From Candidatus Iainarchaeum sp. (lineage in GTDB: Archaea; Iainarchaeota; Iainarchaeia; JAADDC01): a DNA stretch of 9,847 nt. Position numbers and translations under genes: made by a program. The notes under the pieces are model-generated. The model saw nothing but the letters and a program-made list of their open reading frames with translations. It ran no database searches and was not told the DNA's origin. Positions 1 through 6,370 of this stretch are shown in pieces. Position 1 is the stretch's first letter; the number at the start of each line of letters is the position of its first letter. Location of the stretch: contig JAADDC010000002.1 of assembly GCA_013154145.1 (NCBI GenBank), positions 1 through 9,847 of the forward strand, read 5' to 3'.

Positions 1-60
1 GAAGCCTCTGGGGCCGAGGGGAAGGCCCAGGTTGTAGAGCTTTCGCTCCAGGTCCATCAT
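1..60 (-). CDS. Start of a truncated gene, possibly a second TadC/FlaJ-like secretion membrane protein
   Basis: Only the first 20 codons are present, and the gene continues beyond the left edge. The readable product begins MMDLERKLYNLGLPLGPRGF. Its ATG (60-58) overlaps the TGA of the TadC-like gene in an ATGA arrangement, so it is translationally coupled to the secretion genes. A second ATG follows immediately (57-55). Archaeal Tad-like operons often carry two consecutive TadC/FlaJ-type genes after the ATPase, so a second membrane platform subunit is the likeliest identity. That rests on context only: the visible residues contain no diagnostic motif. A prepilin or other accessory gene is possible. 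Confidence 0.5.
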   Translation of the reverse strand, partial: MMDLERKLYNLGLPLGPRGF

Positions 61-821
61 CCCACCTGAGAGGAGACGTATCCGAGGAGGAAGAGCGTGA
101 GGACGGGGACCAGGAAGAAGAGCACGAAGAGGAGCAGTACAGGGCTCGCGGCCGTCTTGAAGACCAAGGGAAGCAACAGGGTGTACATGAGGAGGATGGA
201 GGGTGCCAGGGCCGTGAGGGCAATGAAGGCCAGCGTGTACAGAGCTAATCTGTTGGAAAATTCCTTGATTTCCACCCGCTTGGAGGAGAGCAGCGAGTCG
301 GCGTAGCGGTCGAGGGCCTCGACGCCGTGACCCCCGGATATCACTTGTTCTACCATGAGGAGGCTCCTCTTTAACCTCTCGGACGCGAAGCTCTCCGCCA
401 CCTCCTCAAAGGCCCTCCTGAGGGGAACCCCTGACCTCCTGAGGGAGAGTATTTTCTGGATGGCGGAGCCGAGGACAGGGTATCCCCTGGAGGCGATCTC
501 CAGGGAGGAGAGGGGATCGACACCGGACTTCAGGAGTGTCGAGAGGGACTTGAGGAAGAAGGGGAGCTCCCGCTCGGCCCTCCGGGCCCTCACGAAAGAG
601 AGGTAGGAGGGGAGGTAGAGGAGGAGGGAGAAAAGCAGGAGGGAAACGAGGAGGGCGAGGACAGGAGAAAGCGGGAGGAGAAGAAGGAAGAAAAGGACGG
701 AGAGGGCGAGGACCGCGCCCGCGTACTCCTCGGCCAAGAAGGGTAGGTCTGCCTCCCTCAGCTTCCTCTGGAGCCTCGAGAGGAGCCCGTCAGGGAGTAA
801 GCTACCCAGTCTCTCCAGCAC
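57..821 (-). CDS. TadC/FlaJ-like membrane protein of archaeal type II/IV secretion system (T2SSF family)
   Basis: Probable inner platform protein of an archaeal pilus or secretion machine, which would couple ATPase motion to subunit assembly. I choose the GTG at 821 because AGGAGGT lies six bases before it; the frame stays open further upstream, but that part overlaps the ATPase gene and has unconvincing composition. The product is 254 residues, compact for the family. Two hydrophobic segments (about 34-50 and 52-74) precede a basic cytoplasmic helical domain (about 78-190, with RRAERELPFFL and the LLKSGVDPLSSLE stretch typical of T2SSF domains). Two more membrane segments follow (about 192-221 and 225-248). 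The gene overlaps the ATPase by 20 nt and the next gene by 3 nt. Family assignment is from hydropathy and these motifs; substrate and pilus type cannot be told. Confidence 0.82.
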   Translation of the reverse strand: MLERLGSLLPDGLLSRLQRKLREADLPFLAEEYAGAVLALSVLFFLLLLPLSPVLALLVSLLLFSLLLYLPSYLSFVRARRAERELPFFLKSLSTLLKSGVDPLSSLEIASRGYPVLGSAIQKILSLRRSGVPLRRAFEEVAESFASERLKRSLLMVEQVISGGHGVEALDRYADSLLSSKRVEIKEFSNRLALYTLAFIALTALAPSILLMYTLLLPLVFKTAASPVLLLFVLFFLVPVLTLFLLGYVSSQVG

Positions 822-2340
822 CTCCAAACCTCCTGGCAAAGGCTTCCAGATCGTATATGCGCTCCCTGTCCAATATCTTTGCCCTTCGTTGTACTTCCTC
901 CTCGTCGACGTCGAGCACCTCCAGGAGATCTCCCCCAAAGCTCCCCATCTCCACCAGCTGCCTCACGATGCGGCCGCCCTCGCCCCAGCGCCGCAGGACC
1001 ACCACCACGTCGATGGAGTCCAGGTCTATCTCCCTGATGCCCATACTGAGCAGCCTCGACTTCACCTCCCGGACGCTCCTGCCGTGAACGGTGGCGTAGC
1101 TGCCACGTCCCTGGCCGGCGAGCACCGTGTCGATGAAGGCCTCTGCCTCGTCGTCCCGGCGAATCTCGCCCACCACCACCCGGTCCGGCCGCATCCGGAG
1201 GGTGTCACGGATGAGGTCCTTCATGGGGATGTCGTGGCGGGGTATCATGCGGATGAAGTGGGGGTGGGGGATCCTCAGCTCGGGGACCTCCTCCACGGCC
1301 ACGATCCGCTCCTCCAGCGGAACGAAGCCAAAGAGGGCGTTGAGGAGGGTGGTTTTTCCGGAACCTGTGTTGCCGGCTATGAGGACGTTCTTCTCCCTCT
1401 CCATGGCGATCCAGAGGAGGGCCGCCTCCTCGGGGCGGAGCAAGTTGTAGAGCAGGTGGCTGACGGTGAGGGGCTGTGTGGAGAAGCGGCGCACCGTGAG
1501 GGAGTGGACGTTGGAGAGGGGTGGTATGACGGCGTGGATGCGGGATCCGTCGGGGAGCACGGCGTTCAGCCGCGGCGAGGAGATGGATATTCGCCTGCCG
1601 AGGCTTTCCCCGGCCCTGTTCACGAGGCTGAGGAAGTACTCCTCCGTCCAGATGTAGAGGTTCGTGTTAATCCATCCCACGCCGCGCTTGAAGACCTTGA
1701 CGGGCCTCCTGAGGCCGACGACCACCACTTCCTCGATGTCGTCGCCCTTGATGAGGTTCAGGGGGCCCAGGGGCGAGAGACTAATGTCCAGGAGCCAGAG
1801 GACCCGCTGGCGGGTGTAAGGCGGGATCAGCAGCTCTTCTGAGAGCTCCTCCAGGATCTCCTCGGGGCTGTACTCGCCGCGGGTTTTTAGAAAGAGGTCT
1901 ATAACCCTCGAGGCGATCCTCGCCTCCCAGGGGAATATTGGCGGAAGCTCTATCTTGTAGGGGGCCTCCCCGTAGAAGAGCCAGCCCAGCAGCTCTCCCA
2001 CCTCGTTCAAGTCCTTCTCATTTAGTTCTATGTCCACGGAGCCGTTTCCCTTCAAGTAACACAGCGGGTAGCCATGACTGTTGACGCAAAGGTCACACTT
2101 GTAGAGGCTCTCCAGCCTCCAGCTCCAGCGCAGGGCACCGTGGGGACAGAGCTCCGTGTCCTCGGGGACGCCGCCCTCCGCACAGAGAACCCCCTTGACG
2201 CACTCGTAAACGCCCTCGCTGCGGAGACAGGGCGCCTCCTCCGGGGGACAGTGGAGGCAGCGGGCCACCGCCGGATCCCTATAAGGACAGTGCTCCCTGA
2301 TCACCTCCTCGGCGCCCTCGCGGAGTACCAGCCTAACCAC
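802..2340 (-). CDS. Type II/IV secretion ATPase (TadA/VirB11/FlaI-like) with cysteine-rich N-terminal domain
   Basis: Hexameric-type secretion ATPase, 512 residues, starting at a GTG. Walker A is GNTGSGKTT (323-331), the Walker B region is RPDRVVVGEI (385-393), and a His box YATVHG (415-420) follows, as in the GspE/VirB11 superfamily. It would sit on the cytoplasmic face and power the TadC-like protein encoded next. The first 98 residues are odd: ten cysteines (18, 28, 31, 38, 47, 53, 65, 82, 85, 94), with a CLHC pair, LCPHGAL and KCDLC followed by PLC. This resembles HycB/NrfC-type 4Fe-4S ferredoxins, so iron-sulfur binding is inferred. A second domain (about 105-300) fits the N-terminal region of FlaI/TadA proteins. 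The gene overlaps the upstream DUF192 gene by 8 nt. ATPase identity is very secure; cluster binding and the transported substrate are not shown. Confidence 0.93.
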   Translation of the reverse strand: MVRLVLREGAEEVIREHCPYRDPAVARCLHCPPEEAPCLRSEGVYECVKGVLCAEGGVPEDTELCPHGALRWSWRLESLYKCDLCVNSHGYPLCYLKGNGSVDIELNEKDLNEVGELLGWLFYGEAPYKIELPPIFPWEARIASRVIDLFLKTRGEYSPEEILEELSEELLIPPYTRQRVLWLLDISLSPLGPLNLIKGDDIEEVVVVGLRRPVKVFKRGVGWINTNLYIWTEEYFLSLVNRAGESLGRRISISSPRLNAVLPDGSRIHAVIPPLSNVHSLTVRRFSTQPLTVSHLLYNLLRPEEAALLWIAMEREKNVLIAGNTGSGKTTLLNALFGFVPLEERIVAVEEVPELRIPHPHFIRMIPRHDIPMKDLIRDTLRMRPDRVVVGEIRRDDEAEAFIDTVLAGQGRGSYATVHGRSVREVKSRLLSMGIREIDLDSIDVVVVLRRWGEGGRIVRQLVEMGSFGGDLLEVLDVDEEEVQRRAKILDRERIYDLEAFARRFGGAGETG

Positions 2341-2656
2341 GGATCACCACCTCGTCGCCCACGTCCACGGGCGGATTCTTCCTGGCGTCCATCTCGATGA
2401 CCGTGTCTCCCCGGACCTCCTCCACCGTCCAGGGATTTAAGACCTTCTTGCAAATGACGCGGTTGTTTTCTAAACATATGAGAAGGATGGGGAAGCGGCA
2501 GAAGAAGCCGTGGAAGAAGGTCTTACCTTTTATGGGGAAGATCAGGGCCCCGTCATAGGATCCTTTGAACATAAGGCCAAGGGCCCTCTTCAGGAAGCTG
2601 TCGGCCCGCTCCACCCGGCTGGCCAACACCCTGCCCTTTGAAAGGTTTACGAGCAC
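2333..2656 (-). CDS. DUF192 family protein
   Basis: Small 107-residue protein of the DUF192 family, whose biochemical role is unknown. The family pattern is visible: a GLM motif near residue 27 (RALGLMFKG), a hydrophobic strand ALIFPI, then an FFHGFFCRFPI segment where the family usually has a WM-type motif before a (R/K)FPID-like turn, and an NPW near residue 74. There is no signal peptide, so it is probably cytoplasmic. It starts with a GTG that has no ribosome binding site but a TTATAA about 26 nt upstream, which suggests a leaderless transcript. It is the first gene of the secretion operon and overlaps the ATPase gene by 8 nt. Whether it serves the secretion system is inferred from position only. 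Confidence 0.75.
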   Translation of the reverse strand: MLVNLSKGRVLASRVERADSFLKRALGLMFKGSYDGALIFPIKGKTFFHGFFCRFPILLICLENNRVICKKVLNPWTVEEVRGDTVIEMDARKNPPVDVGDEVVIRG

Positions 2657-2687
2657 CTAACATATAGGATGCTCCGGCGTTATAAGG
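2657..2687 (-). promoter_or_regulatory. Promoter of the DUF192/secretion operon, inside the divergent HAD gene
   Basis: The palindromic TTATAA at 2680-2685 is centred about 26 bases before the DUF192 GTG (2656). No ribosome binding site precedes that GTG. Together these fit a leaderless transcript starting at or next to the start codon. The box lies within codons 4-6 of the divergent HAD gene, because only 12 bases separate the two starts. No equally good TATA box is seen for the HAD gene: around 2636-2650 there is only a weak TTTGAAAGG/TTTA. Confidence 0.55.
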
Positions 2688-3250
2688 GATTGCTCTTTGA
2701 CTTCGACGGAACGCTGGTGGACAGCGGGAGGGCCTGGGACGCGGCCATACCCCGGGTAATAGAAGAGTGGGGACTGGGGGACCGGGAGACGAGTAGAAAG
2801 CTTATAGAAGCCGGTAAGCGCGGCTACGACCCCGTCAGAACTGTTCTCCCCCATTTGGACGACGGACTGGTCAGAAAAATTTACAGGGAAGCGCGCAGAC
2901 TGCTCCTGGAGGAGTACTTCCATCTCGTGAGGCCCTTCTTCACGAGACAGCAACTACTTTTCTTGCTCGGAGATCGCCCGGCGGTGGTGGTCTCCAACAG
3001 CCACAGCGGATTCATACGAGAGGTGCTCGGCCGCTTTGACCTGGACGTCTTCGACGACTACGTGGGTCCCGATCTGACGGGGCTCACGAAGCCGCACCCG
3101 GGCCACGTGGAGTACGGACTGTGGCTGCTGGGCACCAACGAGGCTGTCCTCGTGGGCGACTCCGAGGCCGACGAGAGGGCGGCCCACAACGCGGGCATAG
3201 ACTTCATACACGCGAAGGTGATACACCGTGTACGACGCCATCCTGTTTGA
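2669..3250 (+). CDS. HAD-superfamily hydrolase (phosphatase-like), first of a tandem pair
   Basis: A 193-residue HAD hydrolase, probably a phosphatase for a small phosphorylated metabolite. The catalytic motifs are complete: DFDGT (nucleophile D11, acid/base D13), VVVSNS with S109 as motif II, K141 in TKPHPG as motif III, and GDSEAD (D164, D168) as motif IV. The helical cap inserted after motif I (about 18-85) fits the C1 cap of phosphoglycolate phosphatase or beta-phosphoglucomutase relatives. It heads the plus-strand operon and lies only 12 bases from the divergent DUF192 gene. No clear Shine-Dalgarno precedes the ATG, so a leaderless message is possible. A TTG at 2690 is a less likely start because it would shorten the first beta strand. 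The 3' end overlaps the next HAD gene by 23 nt. The substrate cannot be inferred. Confidence 0.88.
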   Translation: MLRRYKGLLFDFDGTLVDSGRAWDAAIPRVIEEWGLGDRETSRKLIEAGKRGYDPVRTVLPHLDDGLVRKIYREARRLLLEEYFHLVRPFFTRQQLLFLLGDRPAVVVSNSHSGFIREVLGRFDLDVFDDYVGPDLTGLTKPHPGHVEYGLWLLGTNEAVLVGDSEADERAAHNAGIDFIHAKVIHRVRRHPV

Positions 3251-3806
3251 TCTGGACGGGACGATCGTGGACTCGACGCTGGCCCACGCGGAGGCCTGGG
3301 CAAGGGCCATGGAAGAGCTGGGCAAGAAGGTCTCTCCCGAGGAGAAGAAGCGCTACATAGAGCTGGAGGGCCAGACACTGGAGGGGATCATGAAGGGGCT
3401 CTACGGAGACGTGGACCCGGAGTTCTTGAAGAGGCTGAAGGAGGCCAAGAACAGGCACTTCAGGGAGATGGGGGACCTCATAAAGGTGAAGATACCCTGG
3501 GAGGTCTTCGAGGCACTCAAGAAGAAGTACAAGGTCGGGGTGGTGACCAGCGCCAGCCGGGACGCCGCCAAGTGGCTCCTCTCCCTGGCAAACGTCGACG
3601 ACCTCCTTGACGTGCTCATCACCTGGGAGGACGTGAAGGAAGGGAAACCCTCTCCCGAGGGCATACTCAAGGCCATGGAAAGGATTGGCACCCGGAGGGT
3701 TCTCTACGTGGGGGACACGGAGTACGACAGGGAGGCGGCCAGGAGGGCCGGCGTGGACTACATGGACGTGGAGGAGTTCGTGAGATCATGGAAGTCGCTC
3801 TTGTGA
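3228..3806 (+). CDS. HAD-superfamily hydrolase (phosphoglycolate phosphatase-like), second of the pair
   Basis: A 192-residue HAD phosphatase-like protein. The motifs are DLDGT (D8, D10), VVTSAS (T107/S108), K140 in GKPSPE, and GDTEYD (D163, D167), with a helical C1 cap at about 16-85. It begins with a GTG preceded at good spacing by AAGGTGAT. It overlaps the first HAD gene by 23 nt and thiI by 19 nt, so it is translationally coupled on both sides. Outside the catalytic motifs it differs clearly from its neighbour, notably in the cap and motif II, so the pair is an old divergence rather than a fresh duplication. Phosphoglycolate or nucleotide phosphatase activity is possible; context with ThiI and an RNA phosphodiesterase allows a role with RNA-derived phosphates, but that is speculative. 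Confidence 0.9.
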   Translation: MYDAILFDLDGTIVDSTLAHAEAWARAMEELGKKVSPEEKKRYIELEGQTLEGIMKGLYGDVDPEFLKRLKEAKNRHFREMGDLIKVKIPWEVFEALKKKYKVGVVTSASRDAAKWLLSLANVDDLLDVLITWEDVKEGKPSPEGILKAMERIGTRRVLYVGDTEYDREAARRAGVDYMDVEEFVRSWKSLL

Positions 3807-4834
3807 GGTACGGGGAGATAGGGCTCAAGAGTGACAGGGTAAGGCGGCGCATGGAAAGGCAGCTGATGAAGAACATCGAGGCCCAAACGGGAGGCAAAGC
3901 CTTCAAGCGGGCGGCCCGGATCGTGGTGGTCGGAGGGAACTGGGAAGAGTTGAGCAGGGTCTTCGGAGTGGTATCCTGGTCCCCGGCCGTCGAAGTGAGG
4001 GCAAGGATGGAGGACATCGTCGAGAAGGCCGTTGAAATGCTCTCTTCCCACAGGGGGAGCTTCAAGGTGGAGGCCCAGCGGGTGACCAAGGACTTCCCCC
4101 TCACGTCGCCTGAAATAAACAAAGCCGTGGGGGCCGCCGTGGTGGAGCGCCTCGGCCTGCCCGTGGACGTAAAGAATCCCGACGTGGTCCTCGGCGTGGA
4201 GATTGTAAATAAGAAAGCCTATCTCTTTTTGGAAAGACGCAGGGGGCCCGGGGGGCTCCCGGTGGGCGTGGAGGGGACCACCGTCCTCCTGTTCTCGGGT
4301 GGCATAGACTCGCCCGTGGCCGGCTGGATGGTGGGGAAGAGGGGCGTGGAGATAGAGCCCTTCCACCTCTACACGGGCGTGGATGTTGAACCCGTATTGA
4401 AGAGGCTCAGCCGCTGGTTCCCAAGGGAACTGAACCTGCGGGTGTCGGCCATCGACAGGGAGAGGATCGTGAGGGAACTGGAAAAGCGGGGGAAGATGTC
4501 CTACTTCCACCTGGTCTTCAAGGGGATACTCTTTAGGCGGGCTGAGGCCTTCGCCGAGGAGGTGGGGGCCGACGCCCTCGTCACGGGGGAGTCCATTGGA
4601 CAGGTGTCCTCCCAGACGCTGAAGAACCTCAGGGCCCTCGACAGCCTTGTGAACATCTCCGTCATTAGACCTCTCGCGGGGCTCAACAAGGAGGAGATCG
4701 TGGAACTGGCCAAAAAGATAGGGACCTACCAGGAGAGTGCCCGGCTGCCGGAGCCCTGCGCGAGGATAAGGATAAAGCCCGTGACGGCCGCAAGCCCGGA
4801 CGTGCTCAGGGAACTCGTGGAGGCGATAGAGTGA
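3788..4834 (+). CDS. thiI: tRNA 4-thiouridine synthase ThiI
   Basis: ThiI adenylates U8 of tRNA and replaces its oxygen with sulfur to give 4-thiouridine; homologues may also supply sulfur for the thiamine thiazole ring. The 348 residues show an N-terminal ferredoxin-like plus THUMP RNA-binding region (about 1-155), a PP-loop SGGIDSP (170-176), GESIGQVSSQT (267-277), and IRPL...NKEEI followed by IGT (to about 313). Cys324 in LPEPCAR lines up with the catalytic Cys344 region of Escherichia coli ThiI. The C-terminal rhodanese domain is absent, as is usual in archaea. It is the only cysteine in the protein: the CxxC that methanogen ThiI uses with it to hold a [3Fe-4S] cluster reads HLVF here (241-244). 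GGAGGAG precedes the ATG. The gene overlaps its neighbours by 19 nt and 4 nt. No cysteine desulfurase is nearby. Confidence 0.95.
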   Translation: MEVALVRYGEIGLKSDRVRRRMERQLMKNIEAQTGGKAFKRAARIVVVGGNWEELSRVFGVVSWSPAVEVRARMEDIVEKAVEMLSSHRGSFKVEAQRVTKDFPLTSPEINKAVGAAVVERLGLPVDVKNPDVVLGVEIVNKKAYLFLERRRGPGGLPVGVEGTTVLLFSGGIDSPVAGWMVGKRGVEIEPFHLYTGVDVEPVLKRLSRWFPRELNLRVSAIDRERIVRELEKRGKMSYFHLVFKGILFRRAEAFAEEVGADALVTGESIGQVSSQTLKNLRALDSLVNISVIRPLAGLNKEEIVELAKKIGTYQESARLPEPCARIRIKPVTAASPDVLRELVEAIE

Positions 4835-5373
4835 GACTCTTCGTGGCCGTTTACCCACCAAGGGAGCTTCAGGAACGTATGTGGGAAATGGGCAGGTACG
4901 TGGAGGGTAGCTGGAAGCGGGAGCCGGCGGAGAAGCTCCACCTCACCCTTAAGTTCCTGGGAGAGATCCCAGAACAGAGACTGAAGGACGTGGACGAGGC
5001 ATTGAAAAGCATAAAACACCCCTCCTTCACGGTGGAGCTCAGGGGTGTGGGGGTGTTCCCCTCCCGGGAAAGGCCCCGGGTGATATGGGTGGGCGCCAGG
5101 GCAAGGGGCCTTCACACCCTAAGGGAACTCGTGGAGGACGCCTTGCTCCCCCTGGGGATTCCCCGGGAGTGGCGGGACTTCGTGCCCCACGTGACCCTCG
5201 GCCGGGCAAAGGGGAGGGTGGACGTCTCGGAGCTCTTCAAGAAGTACGAGGGAAAGCACGTTGGCTCCTTCGACGTGAAGGAATTCTATTTGGTGAGATC
5301 GGTCCTGAAGCCCGGCGGAAGCGAGTACACGATAATCAGGAGGTATCCCCTTGAGAATCAGGTTCCTGGGTAG
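4831..5373 (+). CDS. thpR: RNA 2',3'-cyclic phosphodiesterase (2H family, LigT-like)
   Basis: A 180-residue member of the 2H phosphoesterase superfamily, formerly called 2'-5' RNA ligase. Such enzymes hydrolyse 2',3'-cyclic phosphate ends of RNA to 2'-phosphates and can show weak reversible 2'-5' ligation. Both signature tetrapeptides are present, HLTL (37-40) and HVTL (120-123), in the symmetric two-lobe arrangement, and the length is normal for ThpR. The N-terminus MRLFVAVYPP is typical. The GTG start overlaps the thiI stop in GTGA, so translation is coupled. In many euryarchaea this gene sits beside the CCA-adding enzyme (from memory); here it follows thiI, which still fits a tRNA-processing setting. 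It overlaps the next gene by 23 nt. Confidence 0.94.
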   Translation: MRLFVAVYPPRELQERMWEMGRYVEGSWKREPAEKLHLTLKFLGEIPEQRLKDVDEALKSIKHPSFTVELRGVGVFPSRERPRVIWVGARARGLHTLRELVEDALLPLGIPREWRDFVPHVTLGRAKGRVDVSELFKKYEGKHVGSFDVKEFYLVRSVLKPGGSEYTIIRRYPLENQVPG

Positions 5374-6118
5374 CGGCGGAGGTCGCTACGTGACGGCTTA
5401 CCAGCTCAGGCGCACCGGCGGTTTTCTTGTAGAGGACAGGCTGCTCGTCCACGTGGATCCGGGACCCGGGGCCGCCAGGGCGCTCAGGGACTTCGGGGAG
5501 GATGTAAGGAAAATTGACGCCGTGCTGGTTTCCCACAACCACCCGGACCACGTGATAGACGCCCCCGTGGTGGTGGAAGGACTGACCAGGGGCACGAAGG
5601 AAAGAAGGGGAAGCGTCCTCGCCGCCAGGAGCGTTATAGAAGGCTGGGAGGACTTCAGGGTTCTCTCGCCCTACCACCAGAGGCTCGTGGAAAGGGTCGT
5701 ACCCCTGGAGCCGGGGACGTCCGCAGAGCTCGGGAGCCTAAAAGTAAAGGCCATCAAAGCGATCCACACGGAGCCTGGGGCGGTGGGCCTCGTCCTGGAG
5801 GGAAGCAGAACCCTCACCTACTACTCAGACACGGGCTACTGGGAGGGCATGGAGCAGTTCGCCCGGGACATCGTGATCTTCAACCTGGAGGTACTCCACG
5901 AGCTCCCCACCCACACCCACCCGGGGGTCGTGAAGAGGGTCCTCGAGAGAAGCAGTCCAAAGCTGCTCTTCTTCACCCACTTCGGGATGGGCGTACTACG
6001 CTTTGGTCCCGAGAGGCTGGGGAAGATGATAGAAAGGGAGTTTGGCGTGGACGTGATCGTGGTGGAGGATGGCCTCGAGTGGAGAAAGGGGAAGGACGTT
6101 ACCCTCTTTGACTTTTAG
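5351..6118 (+). CDS. Metallo-beta-lactamase-fold hydrolase
   Basis: A 255-residue MBL-fold protein. The metal-binding signature is SHNHPDH (H62, H64, D66, H67), with further probable ligands H139 (AIHTEP), D160 (YYSDTG) and H210 (FFTHFG), so a two-metal site appears intact. The fold includes RNase Z, cyclic-nucleotide phosphodiesterases and PhnP-like 5-phosphoribosyl cyclic phosphodiesterases. I cannot assign a substrate, and there is no beta-CASP domain. The start is a TTG supported by AGGAGGT six bases upstream and the typical N-terminal strand MRIRFLGSGGG. It is the last gene of the operon and overlaps thpR by 23 nt. Its TAG interlocks with the stop of the convergent LSm gene in the sequence TTAG. 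Its place after an RNA cyclic phosphodiesterase makes a nucleic-acid or cyclic-phosphate substrate attractive, but this is inference. Confidence 0.9.
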   Translation: MRIRFLGSGGGRYVTAYQLRRTGGFLVEDRLLVHVDPGPGAARALRDFGEDVRKIDAVLVSHNHPDHVIDAPVVVEGLTRGTKERRGSVLAARSVIEGWEDFRVLSPYHQRLVERVVPLEPGTSAELGSLKVKAIKAIHTEPGAVGLVLEGSRTLTYYSDTGYWEGMEQFARDIVIFNLEVLHELPTHTHPGVVKRVLERSSPKLLFFTHFGMGVLRFGPERLGKMIEREFGVDVIVVEDGLEWRKGKDVTLFDF

Positions 6119-6339
6119 AGGGATGGGGAAACGAAGATGACCGTGTCTCCCCTTATGAGGATCTTGCCCAGCTTGCGCTTGGTTTCCACGCCCTCGATCT
6201 CCTCTGCGCCGTCGAGGGTTAGGTTCATGTGGGCGTCGAAGGCCAGAAGCGTGCCCCTGATCTGCATGCCGTTCTTCAGCTGAACGAGCACTTCCCTCCC
6301 TATTGCCTCGTTCAGTAGGTCGAAGGGTCGCTTCACCAT
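6115..6339 (-). CDS. Archaeal Sm-like (LSm/SmAP) RNA-binding protein
   Basis: A 74-residue Sm-fold protein that would assemble into a heptameric ring and bind U-rich RNA, acting in RNA metabolism. The Sm1 motif runs about 15-48 (REVLVQLKNG, then GTLLAFDAHMNLTLDGAEE), including the conserved D-x-HMN-L-x-L pattern of the uridine pocket. The Sm2 motif is KILIRGDTVIFVS (about 59-71) with the conserved IRG. MVKRPFDLLNEAIG is the normal N-terminus for SmAP1, so the ATG at 6339 is correct, helped by GGTGATC upstream. In many euryarchaea this gene is followed by the L37e gene; here no such gene follows and the stop runs into the convergent MBL gene. It looks like a single-gene transcript from its own promoter. 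Confidence 0.95.
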   Translation of the reverse strand: MVKRPFDLLNEAIGREVLVQLKNGMQIRGTLLAFDAHMNLTLDGAEEIEGVETKRKLGKILIRGDTVIFVSPSL

Positions 6340-6370
6340 TCAGATCACCGCTCTAATTGAAGGCAAAGAT

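Noticed and set aside
822..938. N-terminal extension of the TadC-like protein upstream of 821
   Set aside because: It overlaps the ATPase coding region, its residues look non-family, and the best ribosome binding site points to the GTG at 821.
889..1842. Plus-strand open frame of 317 codons opposite the secretion ATPase
   Set aside because: It lies wholly antisense to a gene with clear Walker motifs. Its product is rich in His, Gly, Val and Asp with no recognisable domain, as expected from a GC-rich shadow frame.
3758..4861. Minus-strand open frame of 367 codons covering all of thiI
   Set aside because: It is antisense to an unambiguous thiI gene. The product is dominated by His, Pro, Gly and Leu without motifs, and no ribosome binding site or promoter supports it.
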